Positions 53,791 through 61,146 of a DNA stretch of 64,000 nt are shown piece by piece. This DNA is from Novosphingobium sp. (GTDB lineage: Bacteria > Pseudomonadota > Alphaproteobacteria > Sphingomonadales > Sphingomonadaceae), in assembly GCA_017744735.1 (NCBI GenBank), contig JAGIAR010000004.1, forward strand, positions 1-64,000, given 5' to 3'. A program made the translations under genes and the position numbers. The notes below the pieces were generated by a model, which had not been told where the DNA came from, did not search any database, and was given only the letters and a program-made list of their open reading frames with translations. Numbering within the stretch: the stretch's first letter is position 1; the number at the start of each line of letters is the position of its first letter.

Positions 53791-53805
53791 CTTAACACTG
53801 TTAAG
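53791..53805. promoter_or_regulatory. TetR-type operator CTTAACACTGTTAAG
   Basis: A perfect 7-1-7 palindrome between the TetR gene and the divergent Rieske oxygenase gene, 18 bases upstream of the TetR ATG. Shares the ACACTGT core with 49951-49963. Confidence 0.65.
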
Positions 53806-53845
53806 TCAAGTTTGCACAAACAGGGCCGCTAGGAGAGGTGCGCCG

Positions 53846-54892
53846 ATGAATTACGTCCGCAATGCCTGGTATGTCGCCGCCTGGTCGCACGAGATCGAGC
53901 AGGGCAGACCCTTTGCAATCACAATCCTCGACGAGCCGCTGGTGATCTATCGCGGCGAGAGCGGCCGGCTTGCCGCACTGGAAGACCGCTGCGTCCACCG
54001 CATGGCTCCGCTCTCGCTCGGCCGCTGCGAGGGCGATCGCCTGCGCTGCATGTACCATGGGTTGCTGTTCTCGCCCGAAGGCCGGGTGGTCGAGATTCCG
54101 GGGCAGGACCAGGTGCCGCCCAACGCCCGCGTGCGCGCCTACCGCGTGGCGGAACGACATAGCTGGGTGTGGATCTGGATGGGCGAGGCCGAGCGGGCCG
54201 ACGAGGCGCTGATCCCGCCCGCGGTCGGACTCGACGATCCCGACTACATCCTCGGCCACGGCCATCTCGACTACGAGGCCGAGGCGCGGCTGATCAACGA
54301 CAACCTCCTCGATTTCAGCCACCTCAGCTTCGTCCACGCGAACAGCTTCGGCGCCGGCCCGGAATTCGCCGAGACCCAGGCCAGGATGACCCCGCTCGAA
54401 CGCGGGATGCGCTACGAACGCTGGATCGAGAACACCCTCGGCTCCTCCTCGCGCAAGAGCGACGAGCCGATGGACAATTACATGACCTATGATTTCCTGA
54501 TCCCCGGCGTGCTGCTGATGACCGGCGGGATCTATCCGCCGGGCACCGCAAAGGGCTGCGATTACGGCGTCCCCGATGGCAAGCCGCTGGGCGGTGTTAC
54601 TTTCACCAGCCAGGCGGTAACCCCGTTGACTGCGAAGACCGCGCGCTATTTCTTCTCCTGGGGCCCGCACCGCGACCATGGCGACGAGGCGATGCGCGAC
54701 GCGCTGATGCAGCTCGCCGGCGTGGCTTTCGCCGAGGACAAGGTGATGATCGAGGCGCAGCAGAAGGTGATCGACCGCACCCCCGACCCGCGCGTGATGC
54801 CCACCGCACACGACAAGGGGGTGACGATGTTCAACCGCCTGGTCGAACGGCTGGCGCGCGCCGAGGCCGAAGGGAACCGCGACGCGGCGTAA
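53846..54892 (+). CDS. Rieske non-heme iron oxygenase (2)
   Basis: 348 residues. Rieske ligands in CVHRM and CMYHG: the first motif is CVHRM, so the pattern is C-x-H then C-x2-H as usual. The iron site is NDNLLDFSHLSFVHANSFG. The N terminus MNYVRNAWYVAAWSHEIEQG is typical of the VanA/DdmC O-demethylase group. AGGAGAGG precedes ATG 53846; the longer upstream frame overlaps TetR and is not real. No reductase or ferredoxin gene is in the window. Confidence 0.9.
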   Translation: MNYVRNAWYVAAWSHEIEQGRPFAITILDEPLVIYRGESGRLAALEDRCVHRMAPLSLGRCEGDRLRCMYHGLLFSPEGRVVEIPGQDQVPPNARVRAYRVAERHSWVWIWMGEAERADEALIPPAVGLDDPDYILGHGHLDYEAEARLINDNLLDFSHLSFVHANSFGAGPEFAETQARMTPLERGMRYERWIENTLGSSSRKSDEPMDNYMTYDFLIPGVLLMTGGIYPPGTAKGCDYGVPDGKPLGGVTFTSQAVTPLTAKTARYFFSWGPHRDHGDEAMRDALMQLAGVAFAEDKVMIEAQQKVIDRTPDPRVMPTAHDKGVTMFNRLVERLARAEAEGNRDAA

Positions 54893-54939
54893 AGCCGCGA
54901 CACATCCCGCTTGCCCCCATCCCCGCGATCCGTAAGCTG

Positions 54940-54953
54940 CGGACAAAGTCAAA
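54940..54953 (+). promoter_or_regulatory. Recurring motif CGGACAAAGTCAAA
   Basis: Fourteen bases identical to 36470-36483, 15 bases before the ATG at 54968. The core CGGACAAAGTCA also occurs at 57209 (minus strand). Confidence 0.4.
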
Positions 54954-54967
54954 AGACTGAATAGGGG

Positions 54968-55945
54968 ATGCCGATGAAATTCTTGAACTGCCTGCTGGCA
55001 GGCGCCACGCTCGCGCTCGCCAGCCCTTCGATCGCCGCCGATCCGGCCTGCGACCGCCAGTGCCTCATCGACCTGTCGGACGAATATGTCGCCGCCCTGG
55101 TTGCGCACGACCCGAAGGCGGTGCCGCTCGCGCCCGATCTCAGGACGGTCGAGAACCTGAAACGGATCAAGCCGGGCGAGGGCCTGTGGAAGTCGCTAAG
55201 CGCGGGGCCGGACAAGTTCGTGATCCATGTACCCGATCCGGTGTCGCAGGAAGTCGGGATCATGCTGGTCGCTAAGAATGCCGAGGCGAAGCCGGTGATG
55301 TTCGGCATCCGGCTGAAGCTCGACAAGGGCAGGATCGTCGAAGCAGAGCACCTGATCGGCAATCCGCTCAACGACGCGCAGCTTGCCAACCTGCAGGAAC
55401 CGCGCCCCGCGCTGCTGCGCGAAGTGCCTTATGAATACGCCGATTCGCGGGGGCGAATGCTCTGGCTCGGCAAGAGCTATTACGACGCGCTCGACGACGG
55501 CAACAGCAACGAATCCGCGTTCGGGGACGATTGCGAGCGGCACGAGAACGGCTTCCAGACCGCGCGCAACCCGATGACCCGACCGATGACCGGCCCGGTC
55601 AGCGGACAGGCCGATCCGGTGTTCGCCTATCTCGGCGGGCTCGGCTGCGCGGCACAGATGGACACCAACATGTGGGAGTACATCTCGGCCATCGCGAACC
55701 GGCGGGTGGAAATCGCCGATCCGGTGACCGGGCTGGTCTGGGGAATGAGCCAGTTCCACCACGATTTCGCCAAGCAGGACTTCAGGCTGATCGGCGTGCC
55801 GGGGGCGACGGTGCGGCACATGGACTACAAGCCGTTCGATATGCCCGCGATCCACATCTACAAGGTGTGGGGCGGCAAGATCCACGAGATCGAGGCGGTC
55901 GGCCTCACCACCGCCTACAATTCGCCGACCGGATGGGAGGAATGA
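54968..55945 (+). CDS. Exported uncharacterised protein, DUF8021-like (copy 2)
   Basis: 325 residues: a signal peptide (about 1-22, ALASPSIAA) and a mature part with a Cys pair in DPACDRQCL, then IKPGEGLWKSL, CERHENGFQTARNP and GLGCAAQM, the anchors shared with the cytosolic protein at 46320. A late SQFHHDF supplies two adjacent His residues. Probably periplasmic. Function unknown. Its stop overlaps a possible start of the next NTF2-like gene. Confidence 0.72.
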   Translation: MPMKFLNCLLAGATLALASPSIAADPACDRQCLIDLSDEYVAALVAHDPKAVPLAPDLRTVENLKRIKPGEGLWKSLSAGPDKFVIHVPDPVSQEVGIMLVAKNAEAKPVMFGIRLKLDKGRIVEAEHLIGNPLNDAQLANLQEPRPALLREVPYEYADSRGRMLWLGKSYYDALDDGNSNESAFGDDCERHENGFQTARNPMTRPMTGPVSGQADPVFAYLGGLGCAAQMDTNMWEYISAIANRRVEIADPVTGLVWGMSQFHHDFAKQDFRLIGVPGATVRHMDYKPFDMPAIHIYKVWGGKIHEIEAVGLTTAYNSPTGWEE

Positions 55946-55947
55946 GG

Positions 55948-56496
55948 ATGCGGATAGCAACATTGGCCCTTGCGGGTGGAGCACTCGCACTCGGTGCATG
56001 CAGCCAGAAACCGGATCCGGCGATGCAGCAGCTCGCCGACCGGATCGCGGTCGAGGACCTGATCACCGACTATTACGAGCACTTCGGCGGCAGCAAGAAC
56101 GAAGACTTCGCCCGCTATTACACCGACGATGCGAGCTTCGACGTCAACGGGCTGGTCTACAAGGGCCATGCCGAGATCGTGAAGCTCTACGACCAGCTCG
56201 GCGCGCAATCCGACAATGCGACCAGGGGCGGCACCTTCCACATGCTGCTGACCAACCCGGTGGTTCATGTCGATGGCGACAAGGCCACGATCAAGGTGTT
56301 CTGGACCGGGGTGATGAACGACCGGATCGACGCTCCGCCGCATTTCGTCGAGCAGGGCCGCGAATACGACCTGCTGGTCAAACGCGACGGCAAGTGGCTG
56401 ATCCAGAAGCGCGTGGTGGTGGCCGACAGCGGGCTGCCGGCCATGTTCAAGGCGACCTATACGCCGCGACTGGATTACGACGTGACGAAGGATTGA
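55948..56496 (+). CDS. NTF2/SnoaL-like lipoprotein (4)
   Basis: 182 residues: lipobox (ALALGACS) at about 12-19, then an NTF2/SnoaL core: DRIAVEDLITDYYEHFGG, DFARYYTDDASFDVNG, VVHVDGDKATIKVFWTGVM, VKRDGKWLIQKRVVVADSG. It is anchored in a membrane and probably faces the periplasm. ATG 55948 lies 7 bases from GGAGG; ATG 55942 is two codons up and overlaps the previous stop. Ends before a strong terminator. Confidence 0.85.
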   Translation: MRIATLALAGGALALGACSQKPDPAMQQLADRIAVEDLITDYYEHFGGSKNEDFARYYTDDASFDVNGLVYKGHAEIVKLYDQLGAQSDNATRGGTFHMLLTNPVVHVDGDKATIKVFWTGVMNDRIDAPPHFVEQGREYDLLVKRDGKWLIQKRVVVADSGLPAMFKATYTPRLDYDVTKD

Positions 56497-56522
56497 AAGC
56501 GTCGTTCGAGGCCCATGCAGAA

Positions 56523-56545
56523 GGGGCGGCCCGACGGGCCGCCCC
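56523..56545. terminator. Strong bidirectional hairpin
   Basis: GGGGCGGCCC (56523-56532) and GGGCCGCCCC (56536-56545) form a perfect 10-bp stem with a 3-base loop, followed by TTTGCTTTT. It ends the rightward operon and probably also the leftward DUF1097 gene. Confidence 0.8.
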
Positions 56546-56569
56546 TTTGCTTTTCCGGAGCGGTGAGGC

Positions 56570-57109
56570 TCAGGCGTGGCCCGGGTCGGCCGTGTGCTCG
56601 GCGTCGGGCTGGCCCTTCTTGGTCAGCGCATTGGCGACGATTTCCGACACGAAGCCGAACACCGCGCCGATGATGATCGAAGCGACCACCGGCATCACCG
56701 CCTTTTCGGGCGCATCGCCGCGCAGCACGATCGGGCCGGCGATCGAGGCGAAACCGTAGACGCTGGCCGGGATCGTCGCCAGCAGCGGAACCTTGCTCGA
56801 CAGGCAGATGATCGCCGCGCCGAGACCGACCGCAAGCGAGGTCGCGACGACCGGGCCGAGCGCGGTGCCGAGCGGACCGGACGCGAGCATAACCGCTCCC
56901 ATTCCGACGATCGCGCCCCAGGTCATGCAGGCGACCGCGGTAGTCATCCCCTTGATCCCGCCGCCCGAATGGAAGTGGCAGCCCCAGGCGATGAACGAGA
57001 TCCAGATCAGGCCGGCGACGATGCTGGTCGAAAGCGGGCCGACGTAAAGCCAGGTGTCGACAAAGGCGAGCACGCCGACGGAGAGCGCAAGCGCAATAAC
57101 TGCAGGCAT
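56570..57109 (-). CDS. DUF1097 membrane protein (YcdZ-like)
   Basis: 179 residues with five to six hydrophobic helices: VIALALSVGVLAFVDTWLYV, SIVAGLIWISFIAWGCHFHSGG, ATSLAVGLGAAIICL and VASIIIGAVFGFVSEIV. This matches DUF1097 (E. coli YcdZ), an uncharacterised inner-membrane family related to transporters. Between convergent and tandem catabolic genes; possible transport role. A CGGACAAAGTCA motif lies about 100 bases upstream. Confidence 0.83.
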   Translation of the reverse strand: MPAVIALALSVGVLAFVDTWLYVGPLSTSIVAGLIWISFIAWGCHFHSGGGIKGMTTAVACMTWGAIVGMGAVMLASGPLGTALGPVVATSLAVGLGAAIICLSSKVPLLATIPASVYGFASIAGPIVLRGDAPEKAVMPVVASIIIGAVFGFVSEIVANALTKKGQPDAEHTADPGHA

Positions 57110-57208
57110 AGGAAATCCCCCAAAACGTATGTTCTTGTCTCACGCCCGATCGTTGCCGGCCGCGAAGGGGAGGCTATGCCAATGCGCCGGGGCCGTCCAG
57201 CGCGATCG

Positions 57209-57220
57209 TGACTTTGTCCG
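57209..57220 (-). promoter_or_regulatory. Recurring motif CGGACAAAGTCA
   Basis: Minus-strand copy of the 12-base core found at 36470 and 54940, in the space before the DUF1097 gene. Confidence 0.35.
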
Positions 57221-57223
57221 GAA

Positions 57224-57766
57224 TCACACCAGCGCGTAGTAGCGCAGCAGATTGCCGTCGCTGCGCCTCTCGCCGACGCCGATGAAAACGTGCTTGGTCA
57301 GCCAGTCGTGCTTGCCCACCGGGCATTCGAACGTGGGATTGCCGCGCAGATAGTAGTCTTCGTGCGGGACCGGGTCGCCGCCGTTGAACGCCCAATCGCG
57401 CAGCCGGGCCATGGTGTCGGGCTTGCGGCCCCACAGGAAGCCCTTGTTGTTGAGCAGGATGATTGTACCGTCATCCTCTTCGAGCAGGTAGCGCGCATCG
57501 AACACCGCGACGTCGTCGGGCCGGAAATAGGCATAGTCGCCGCCCGATCCGGGCACCGCGCGCCCCTTGAGGTTCGGCCCTTCGAAAGTCCCGCCCTTGA
57601 CCAGCACCGCGCTGCGCATCCCGCCGAACGGATGCGGCGCGATCGAGTAGACCTCGGGGAAGGTCAGGCGGACCTCCATCACGAATTCCATCCGCGGATT
57701 GTCGAGCACCGAGAACGGGCCTCCGAACGGGGTGGTGTCGTTGAACGCGTGGTCGGTATTTGGCAT
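57224..57766 (-). CDS. DUF3237 family protein
   Basis: 180 residues; the DUF3237 pattern: FVMEVRLTFPEVYSI, LVKGGTFEGPNLKGRAVPG, DYAYFRPDDVAVFDARYLLE and ILLNNKGFLWGR. No cofactor motif. DUF3237 genes often lie in aromatic-degradation clusters, but no reaction is firmly tied to the family. ATG 57766 starts one base after the stop of the upstream SDR gene, so the two are co-translated. Confidence 0.85.
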   Translation of the reverse strand: MPNTDHAFNDTTPFGGPFSVLDNPRMEFVMEVRLTFPEVYSIAPHPFGGMRSAVLVKGGTFEGPNLKGRAVPGSGGDYAYFRPDDVAVFDARYLLEEDDGTIILLNNKGFLWGRKPDTMARLRDWAFNGGDPVPHEDYYLRGNPTFECPVGKHDWLTKHVFIGVGERRSDGNLLRYYALV

Positions 57767-57767
57767 G

Positions 57768-58517
57768 TCAGCGCAGCTCCAGAAGGCCGCCATCGACGAA
57801 GATGTTGGCGCCGGTGATGAAGGAGGAATCGTCCGAAGCGAGGAACAGCACGGTCTTGGCCACGTCCGCGCTCTCGCCCATGCGGTGCATCGGTACGTTG
57901 GCGATCATCATTTGCTTGAGCCCCGCGACCTGTTCGTCGGTCATGCCCGGGTTGCGGTGGAGCAGCGGCGTGTCGATCGGGCCGGGGCTGACCATGTTGA
58001 GACGGATGCCTTCGGCCACCAGTTCCTTCGCGAAGACCTTCATCGCCATGTAGAGCCCGCCCTTGGCCGCGGCATAGGTGCCGTTGCCCTCGAGCGCGCC
58101 GTGAGCGCCGATCGATCCGGTAACGACCACCGCCCCGCCCTTGCCCATAATCCGAATGGCCTTCTGGAGCGCGAACACGCAACCCTTGAGGTTGATCGAA
58201 TGGACGTGGTCCCAGTCCTCGGGAGTGATCCCGCGCAAGGGCGCGAAGCCGCCGACCCCGGCGTTGATGTAAAGCACGTCGATCCGGCCGTCCGCGGCTT
58301 CGACCTGCGCGACGACGTCTTCGGTCGCGGCGATATCGGCGATGTCCGAACGATAGCCGGTGCTGCCGGGGATGCTCGCGACTGCCGCGTCGATCGTCGC
58401 CTGGTCGCGCCCGGTCAGGTGGACCTTGCCGCCTTCCGCCGCGAAGGCCTGCGCCGAGGCGAGGCCCATTCCGCTGTTGCCGCCCAGCACGAGGACGATC
58501 TTGTCTTTGAACCGCAT
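57768..58517 (-). CDS. Short-chain dehydrogenase/reductase (2)
   Basis: 249 residues. Cofactor motif VLGGNSGMGLASAQAF, INAGVGG, catalytic Ser in VTGSIGAHG and YAAAK. NAD(P)-dependent oxidation or reduction. Part of the leftward operon GMC, NTF2-like, SDR, DUF3237, with short gaps; it may oxidise the product of GMC or reduce the carbonyl made by it. Confidence 0.93.
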   Translation of the reverse strand: MRFKDKIVLVLGGNSGMGLASAQAFAAEGGKVHLTGRDQATIDAAVASIPGSTGYRSDIADIAATEDVVAQVEAADGRIDVLYINAGVGGFAPLRGITPEDWDHVHSINLKGCVFALQKAIRIMGKGGAVVVTGSIGAHGALEGNGTYAAAKGGLYMAMKVFAKELVAEGIRLNMVSPGPIDTPLLHRNPGMTDEQVAGLKQMMIANVPMHRMGESADVAKTVLFLASDDSSFITGANIFVDGGLLELR

Positions 58518-58530
58518 GTCTTCTCTCCCG

Positions 58531-58920
58531 TCAGAACGGCGAATTCGGGTTCGGCCCGCCTTCGACGACGTCCTGCATCACGTCCCAATGTTCCTTCACC
58601 AGGCCGTTCTCGACCCGGAAGATGTCGATCACAGCCCAGCCGAGATCGCCCGGCCAGCGCCGCACATGGTAATGCACCGTCACGTGATCGCCATCGACGA
58701 AGGCGCGCTTCACATCGTGCACCGCCTCGGGCGACTGGACCTTGATCATGTCGAGGAAGGCCTTGAGCGCCTGGACGCCCGGCTGCACCGACTGGTTGTG
58801 CTGGATGTAGCCCGGATCGATGAAGCGATCGACCGCGCCCGAATCCATCGGGTTCAGCACATGCGCGAACATGCCCAGCACCAGGTCGAGGTTCGCCTGC
58901 TCCGCAGGCGTGCGGCTCAT
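58531..58920 (-). CDS. NTF2/SnoaL-like protein (5)
   Basis: 129 residues: MFAHVLNPMDSGAVDRF, GYIQHNQSVQPGVQALKAFL, VKRAFVDGDHVTVHYHVRRW, IFRVENGLVKEHWDVMQDV, a textbook SnoaL-like sequence. Soluble and small. Overlaps the GMC stop by 4 bases (ATGA), so it is made with GMC and likely acts on the same pathway. Confidence 0.88.
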   Translation of the reverse strand: MSRTPAEQANLDLVLGMFAHVLNPMDSGAVDRFIDPGYIQHNQSVQPGVQALKAFLDMIKVQSPEAVHDVKRAFVDGDHVTVHYHVRRWPGDLGWAVIDIFRVENGLVKEHWDVMQDVVEGGPNPNSPF

Positions 58921-60551
58921 AGCTCGGCCCTCGGCAGGCTCTTGCCCTTGACGATGTCCGCCGCCTTTTCCGCCAGCATGATCACCGGCAGATTGGTGTT
59001 GCCGCCCGGCACGGTCGGCATCACCGAACAGTCGACCACGCGCAGGCCTTCGACCCCGATCACCTTGAGCTCGCTGTCGACCACCGAGCGTTCCCCCATA
59101 CCCATCGCACAGGTGCTGGTCGGGTGCTGGGCGACATAGCAGCTCGCGCGGATGAAGGCGTCGAGATCCTCGTCGCTCTCGCACTGCGCGCCGGGGGTCC
59201 GCTCGCTGACGATGTAATCGGCCATCGGCGCAGTGTTGTAGATCTTGCGCGTGGTGCGGAAGGCGCGGCGCATCTGCTCGCGGTCGCCCTCGGTGTCGAG
59301 GATGTTGAGCGTGACCGATGCGACCTCGCGCGGGTCGTTCGACTTGAGCTCGACCCAGCCGCGGCTTTCGGGGTGCAACTGCACCACGCCCGCCCAGAAT
59401 ACGTGGTCCTGCACCTTCCTGATCCCGGGGAACCAAGGCTGCGCGTCGAAGCGGATCGGGTTGACCATGATCTGCAAATCGGGCCGATCGAGATGCTCGG
59501 CGGTGCGGATGATCACGTTGCAGGAGTTGACCTGGGTCGCCATGGGCCCCTTGCCGGTGAGAGCCCAGCGCAGCGAATTGAGCGCGATCTTGTCCCAGCG
59601 CAGCTGGTTGAGGAAGGTCACCGGTTCCTTCGCATTGAATTCCAGCATCGCGCAGGGGTGTTCCTGCAAATTGCGGCCGACCCCAGGGGAATCGTGGACG
59701 ACCGCGATCCCCTTGCTCTTGAGGTGCTCGGCCGGGCCAACGCCCGAGAGCATCAGCAGGTGCGGCGAGTTGTAGGCCCCGCCCGACAGGATCACTTCGC
59801 GTGCTGCGCGGACCACCCGCGGGCCGTCGCCGAGATCGACCTCGACCCCCACCGCGCGCTTGCCTTCGAACACCACCCGGTGAACTAGCGCCCCCGAACG
59901 GATGTCCAGGTTCCGACGGCCCTTCGCGGGGTTGAGGTAGGCGGTCGCCGCGCTGACCCGGCGCCCGTGGCTGTCGACGGTCTGCTCGCCGCGCGCGAAG
60001 CCTTCGGGATGCGCGCCCGCGAGATCATCGGTCGTGTCGAAGCCCGCGGCCTTCGCGGTCGCCATCATCGGTTCGTGGAGCAGGAACGGCGAATCGATCG
60101 GGCGCACCTGCACCGGGCCGCCCGTCCCGTGATAGGTGCTTTCGCCGCGCCAGCTGTCCTCGCTCTTCCGGAAATAGGGCAGGCAGTCCGCATAGCTCCA
60201 CCCGCGCGCGCCCATCTGCGCCCACTGGTCGTAATCGAGCGGATGCCCGCGCATCGCAAACATACCGTTGATCGAGCCCGAGCCGCCCATCACCCGCCCG
60301 CGCGGCAGCGGCATCTTGCGCCCGCCCAGATGCGGCTCTTCCTCGGTCCAGTAGGTCCAGTTGAAACGCGGATCGGGCATCGCCTTCAAAAAGGCGAGCG
60401 GCATCTTGAGATAGAGATGTTCGTTCGAGCCGCCGGCTTCGAGCAGCAGCACGCGGACGCTCGGGTCCTCGCTCAGCCGCGCGGCCATCACGCAGCCTGC
60501 GCTGCCCGCGCCCACGACGATGTAATCGAATTCCGCGCCCGTATCGGCCAT
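58917..60551 (-). CDS. GMC family FAD oxidoreductase (copy 2)
   Basis: 544 residues. FAD site YIVVGAGSAGCVMAARLSE, GMC signature 1 GRVMGGSGSINGMFAMRG, signature 2 LSGGAYNSPHLLMLSGVGP, and the C-terminal active site CYVAQHPTSTCAMG with GGNTNLPVIMLAEKA. Choline-dehydrogenase type. It starts the leftward operon with NTF2 (5), SDR (2) and DUF3237. A perfect TAACGATCGTTA palindrome lies 35 bases upstream of its ATG. Confidence 0.93.
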   Translation of the reverse strand: MADTGAEFDYIVVGAGSAGCVMAARLSEDPSVRVLLLEAGGSNEHLYLKMPLAFLKAMPDPRFNWTYWTEEEPHLGGRKMPLPRGRVMGGSGSINGMFAMRGHPLDYDQWAQMGARGWSYADCLPYFRKSEDSWRGESTYHGTGGPVQVRPIDSPFLLHEPMMATAKAAGFDTTDDLAGAHPEGFARGEQTVDSHGRRVSAATAYLNPAKGRRNLDIRSGALVHRVVFEGKRAVGVEVDLGDGPRVVRAAREVILSGGAYNSPHLLMLSGVGPAEHLKSKGIAVVHDSPGVGRNLQEHPCAMLEFNAKEPVTFLNQLRWDKIALNSLRWALTGKGPMATQVNSCNVIIRTAEHLDRPDLQIMVNPIRFDAQPWFPGIRKVQDHVFWAGVVQLHPESRGWVELKSNDPREVASVTLNILDTEGDREQMRRAFRTTRKIYNTAPMADYIVSERTPGAQCESDEDLDAFIRASCYVAQHPTSTCAMGMGERSVVDSELKVIGVEGLRVVDCSVMPTVPGGNTNLPVIMLAEKAADIVKGKSLPRAEL

Positions 60552-60585
60552 AGCTCAGGTCTTTCCTCTTCCCTTGCCCGCTTTC

Positions 60586-60597
60586 TAACGATCGTTA
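60586..60597. promoter_or_regulatory. Operator-like palindrome TAACGATCGTTA (site 4 of 4)
   Basis: A perfect 12-bp palindrome between the GMC operon and the divergent NTF2-like gene at 60637, followed by CAATGCAACG. The best-conserved copy of the TAAC-N4-GTTA motif found at 42279, 46209 and 51172. Confidence 0.65.
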
Positions 60598-60636
60598 CAA
60601 TGCAACGCAACCTGCGCAGTCGGGAGAGGAGATACA

Positions 60637-61029
60637 ATGACCCGCGAGGATTACGAACGCTACGCCGCCGCCTTCAATGCGCGCGAATACGACACGGTGT
60701 TCGACTTCTATGCCGAGAAGCCGAAGATGGCCTTCTTCGGGATTGAGATCACCACCCGCGACCAGCTGAAGGACTTCTACGGCTTCCTGCACCAGTACGT
60801 GAAGGAGACGGTGACGATCGAACGCTTCGCCGGATCGGACGAACTCGCCGCGGTCGAGGGGATCGTACGGGTCGAGGGGATCAAGGATCTCACGTCCGAG
60901 ATTCTCGCCGAGCGCGGCATGCCGCAGTTCTTTCCGATCAGTATCGGCGAAGTACAGGAGATGCGGCAGTATATTCACTACCACCTGAAGGATGGTAAGA
61001 TCGAAAGCGTCGGTTGCGCGCTGGTCTGA
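60637..61029 (+). CDS. NTF2/SnoaL-like protein (6)
   Basis: 130 residues: YERYAAAFNAREYDTVFDFY, ITTRDQLKDFYGFLHQYVKE, DELAAVEGIVRVEG, a central Lys-rich strand and the end YIHYHLKDGKIESVGCALV. A compact cytosolic NTF2-like protein of the SnoaL type. It shares a divergent promoter and a palindrome with the GMC operon. Confidence 0.85.
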   Translation: MTREDYERYAAAFNAREYDTVFDFYAEKPKMAFFGIEITTRDQLKDFYGFLHQYVKETVTIERFAGSDELAAVEGIVRVEGIKDLTSEILAERGMPQFFPISIGEVQEMRQYIHYHLKDGKIESVGCALV

Positions 61030-61097
61030 CGGGACCGGTGCGTCGGCCGTGTACGGCTGAGAGGCAGTCGTGCGACCTTGCTTCACACTTGCGTTGA

Positions 61098-61113
61098 TTT
61101 CGCATATATGAAA
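61098..61113 (+). promoter_or_regulatory. IclR-like operator
   Basis: TTTCGCATATATGAAA is an imperfect palindrome (12 of 16 symmetric positions) 34 bases before the MetE-like gene. IclR regulators bind similar TTTCG...GAAA sites. The IclR gene is two genes downstream. Confidence 0.45.
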
Positions 61114-61146
61114 TAGTCTTCTCTCGGAAGTGGAGGGGACCCTGAT

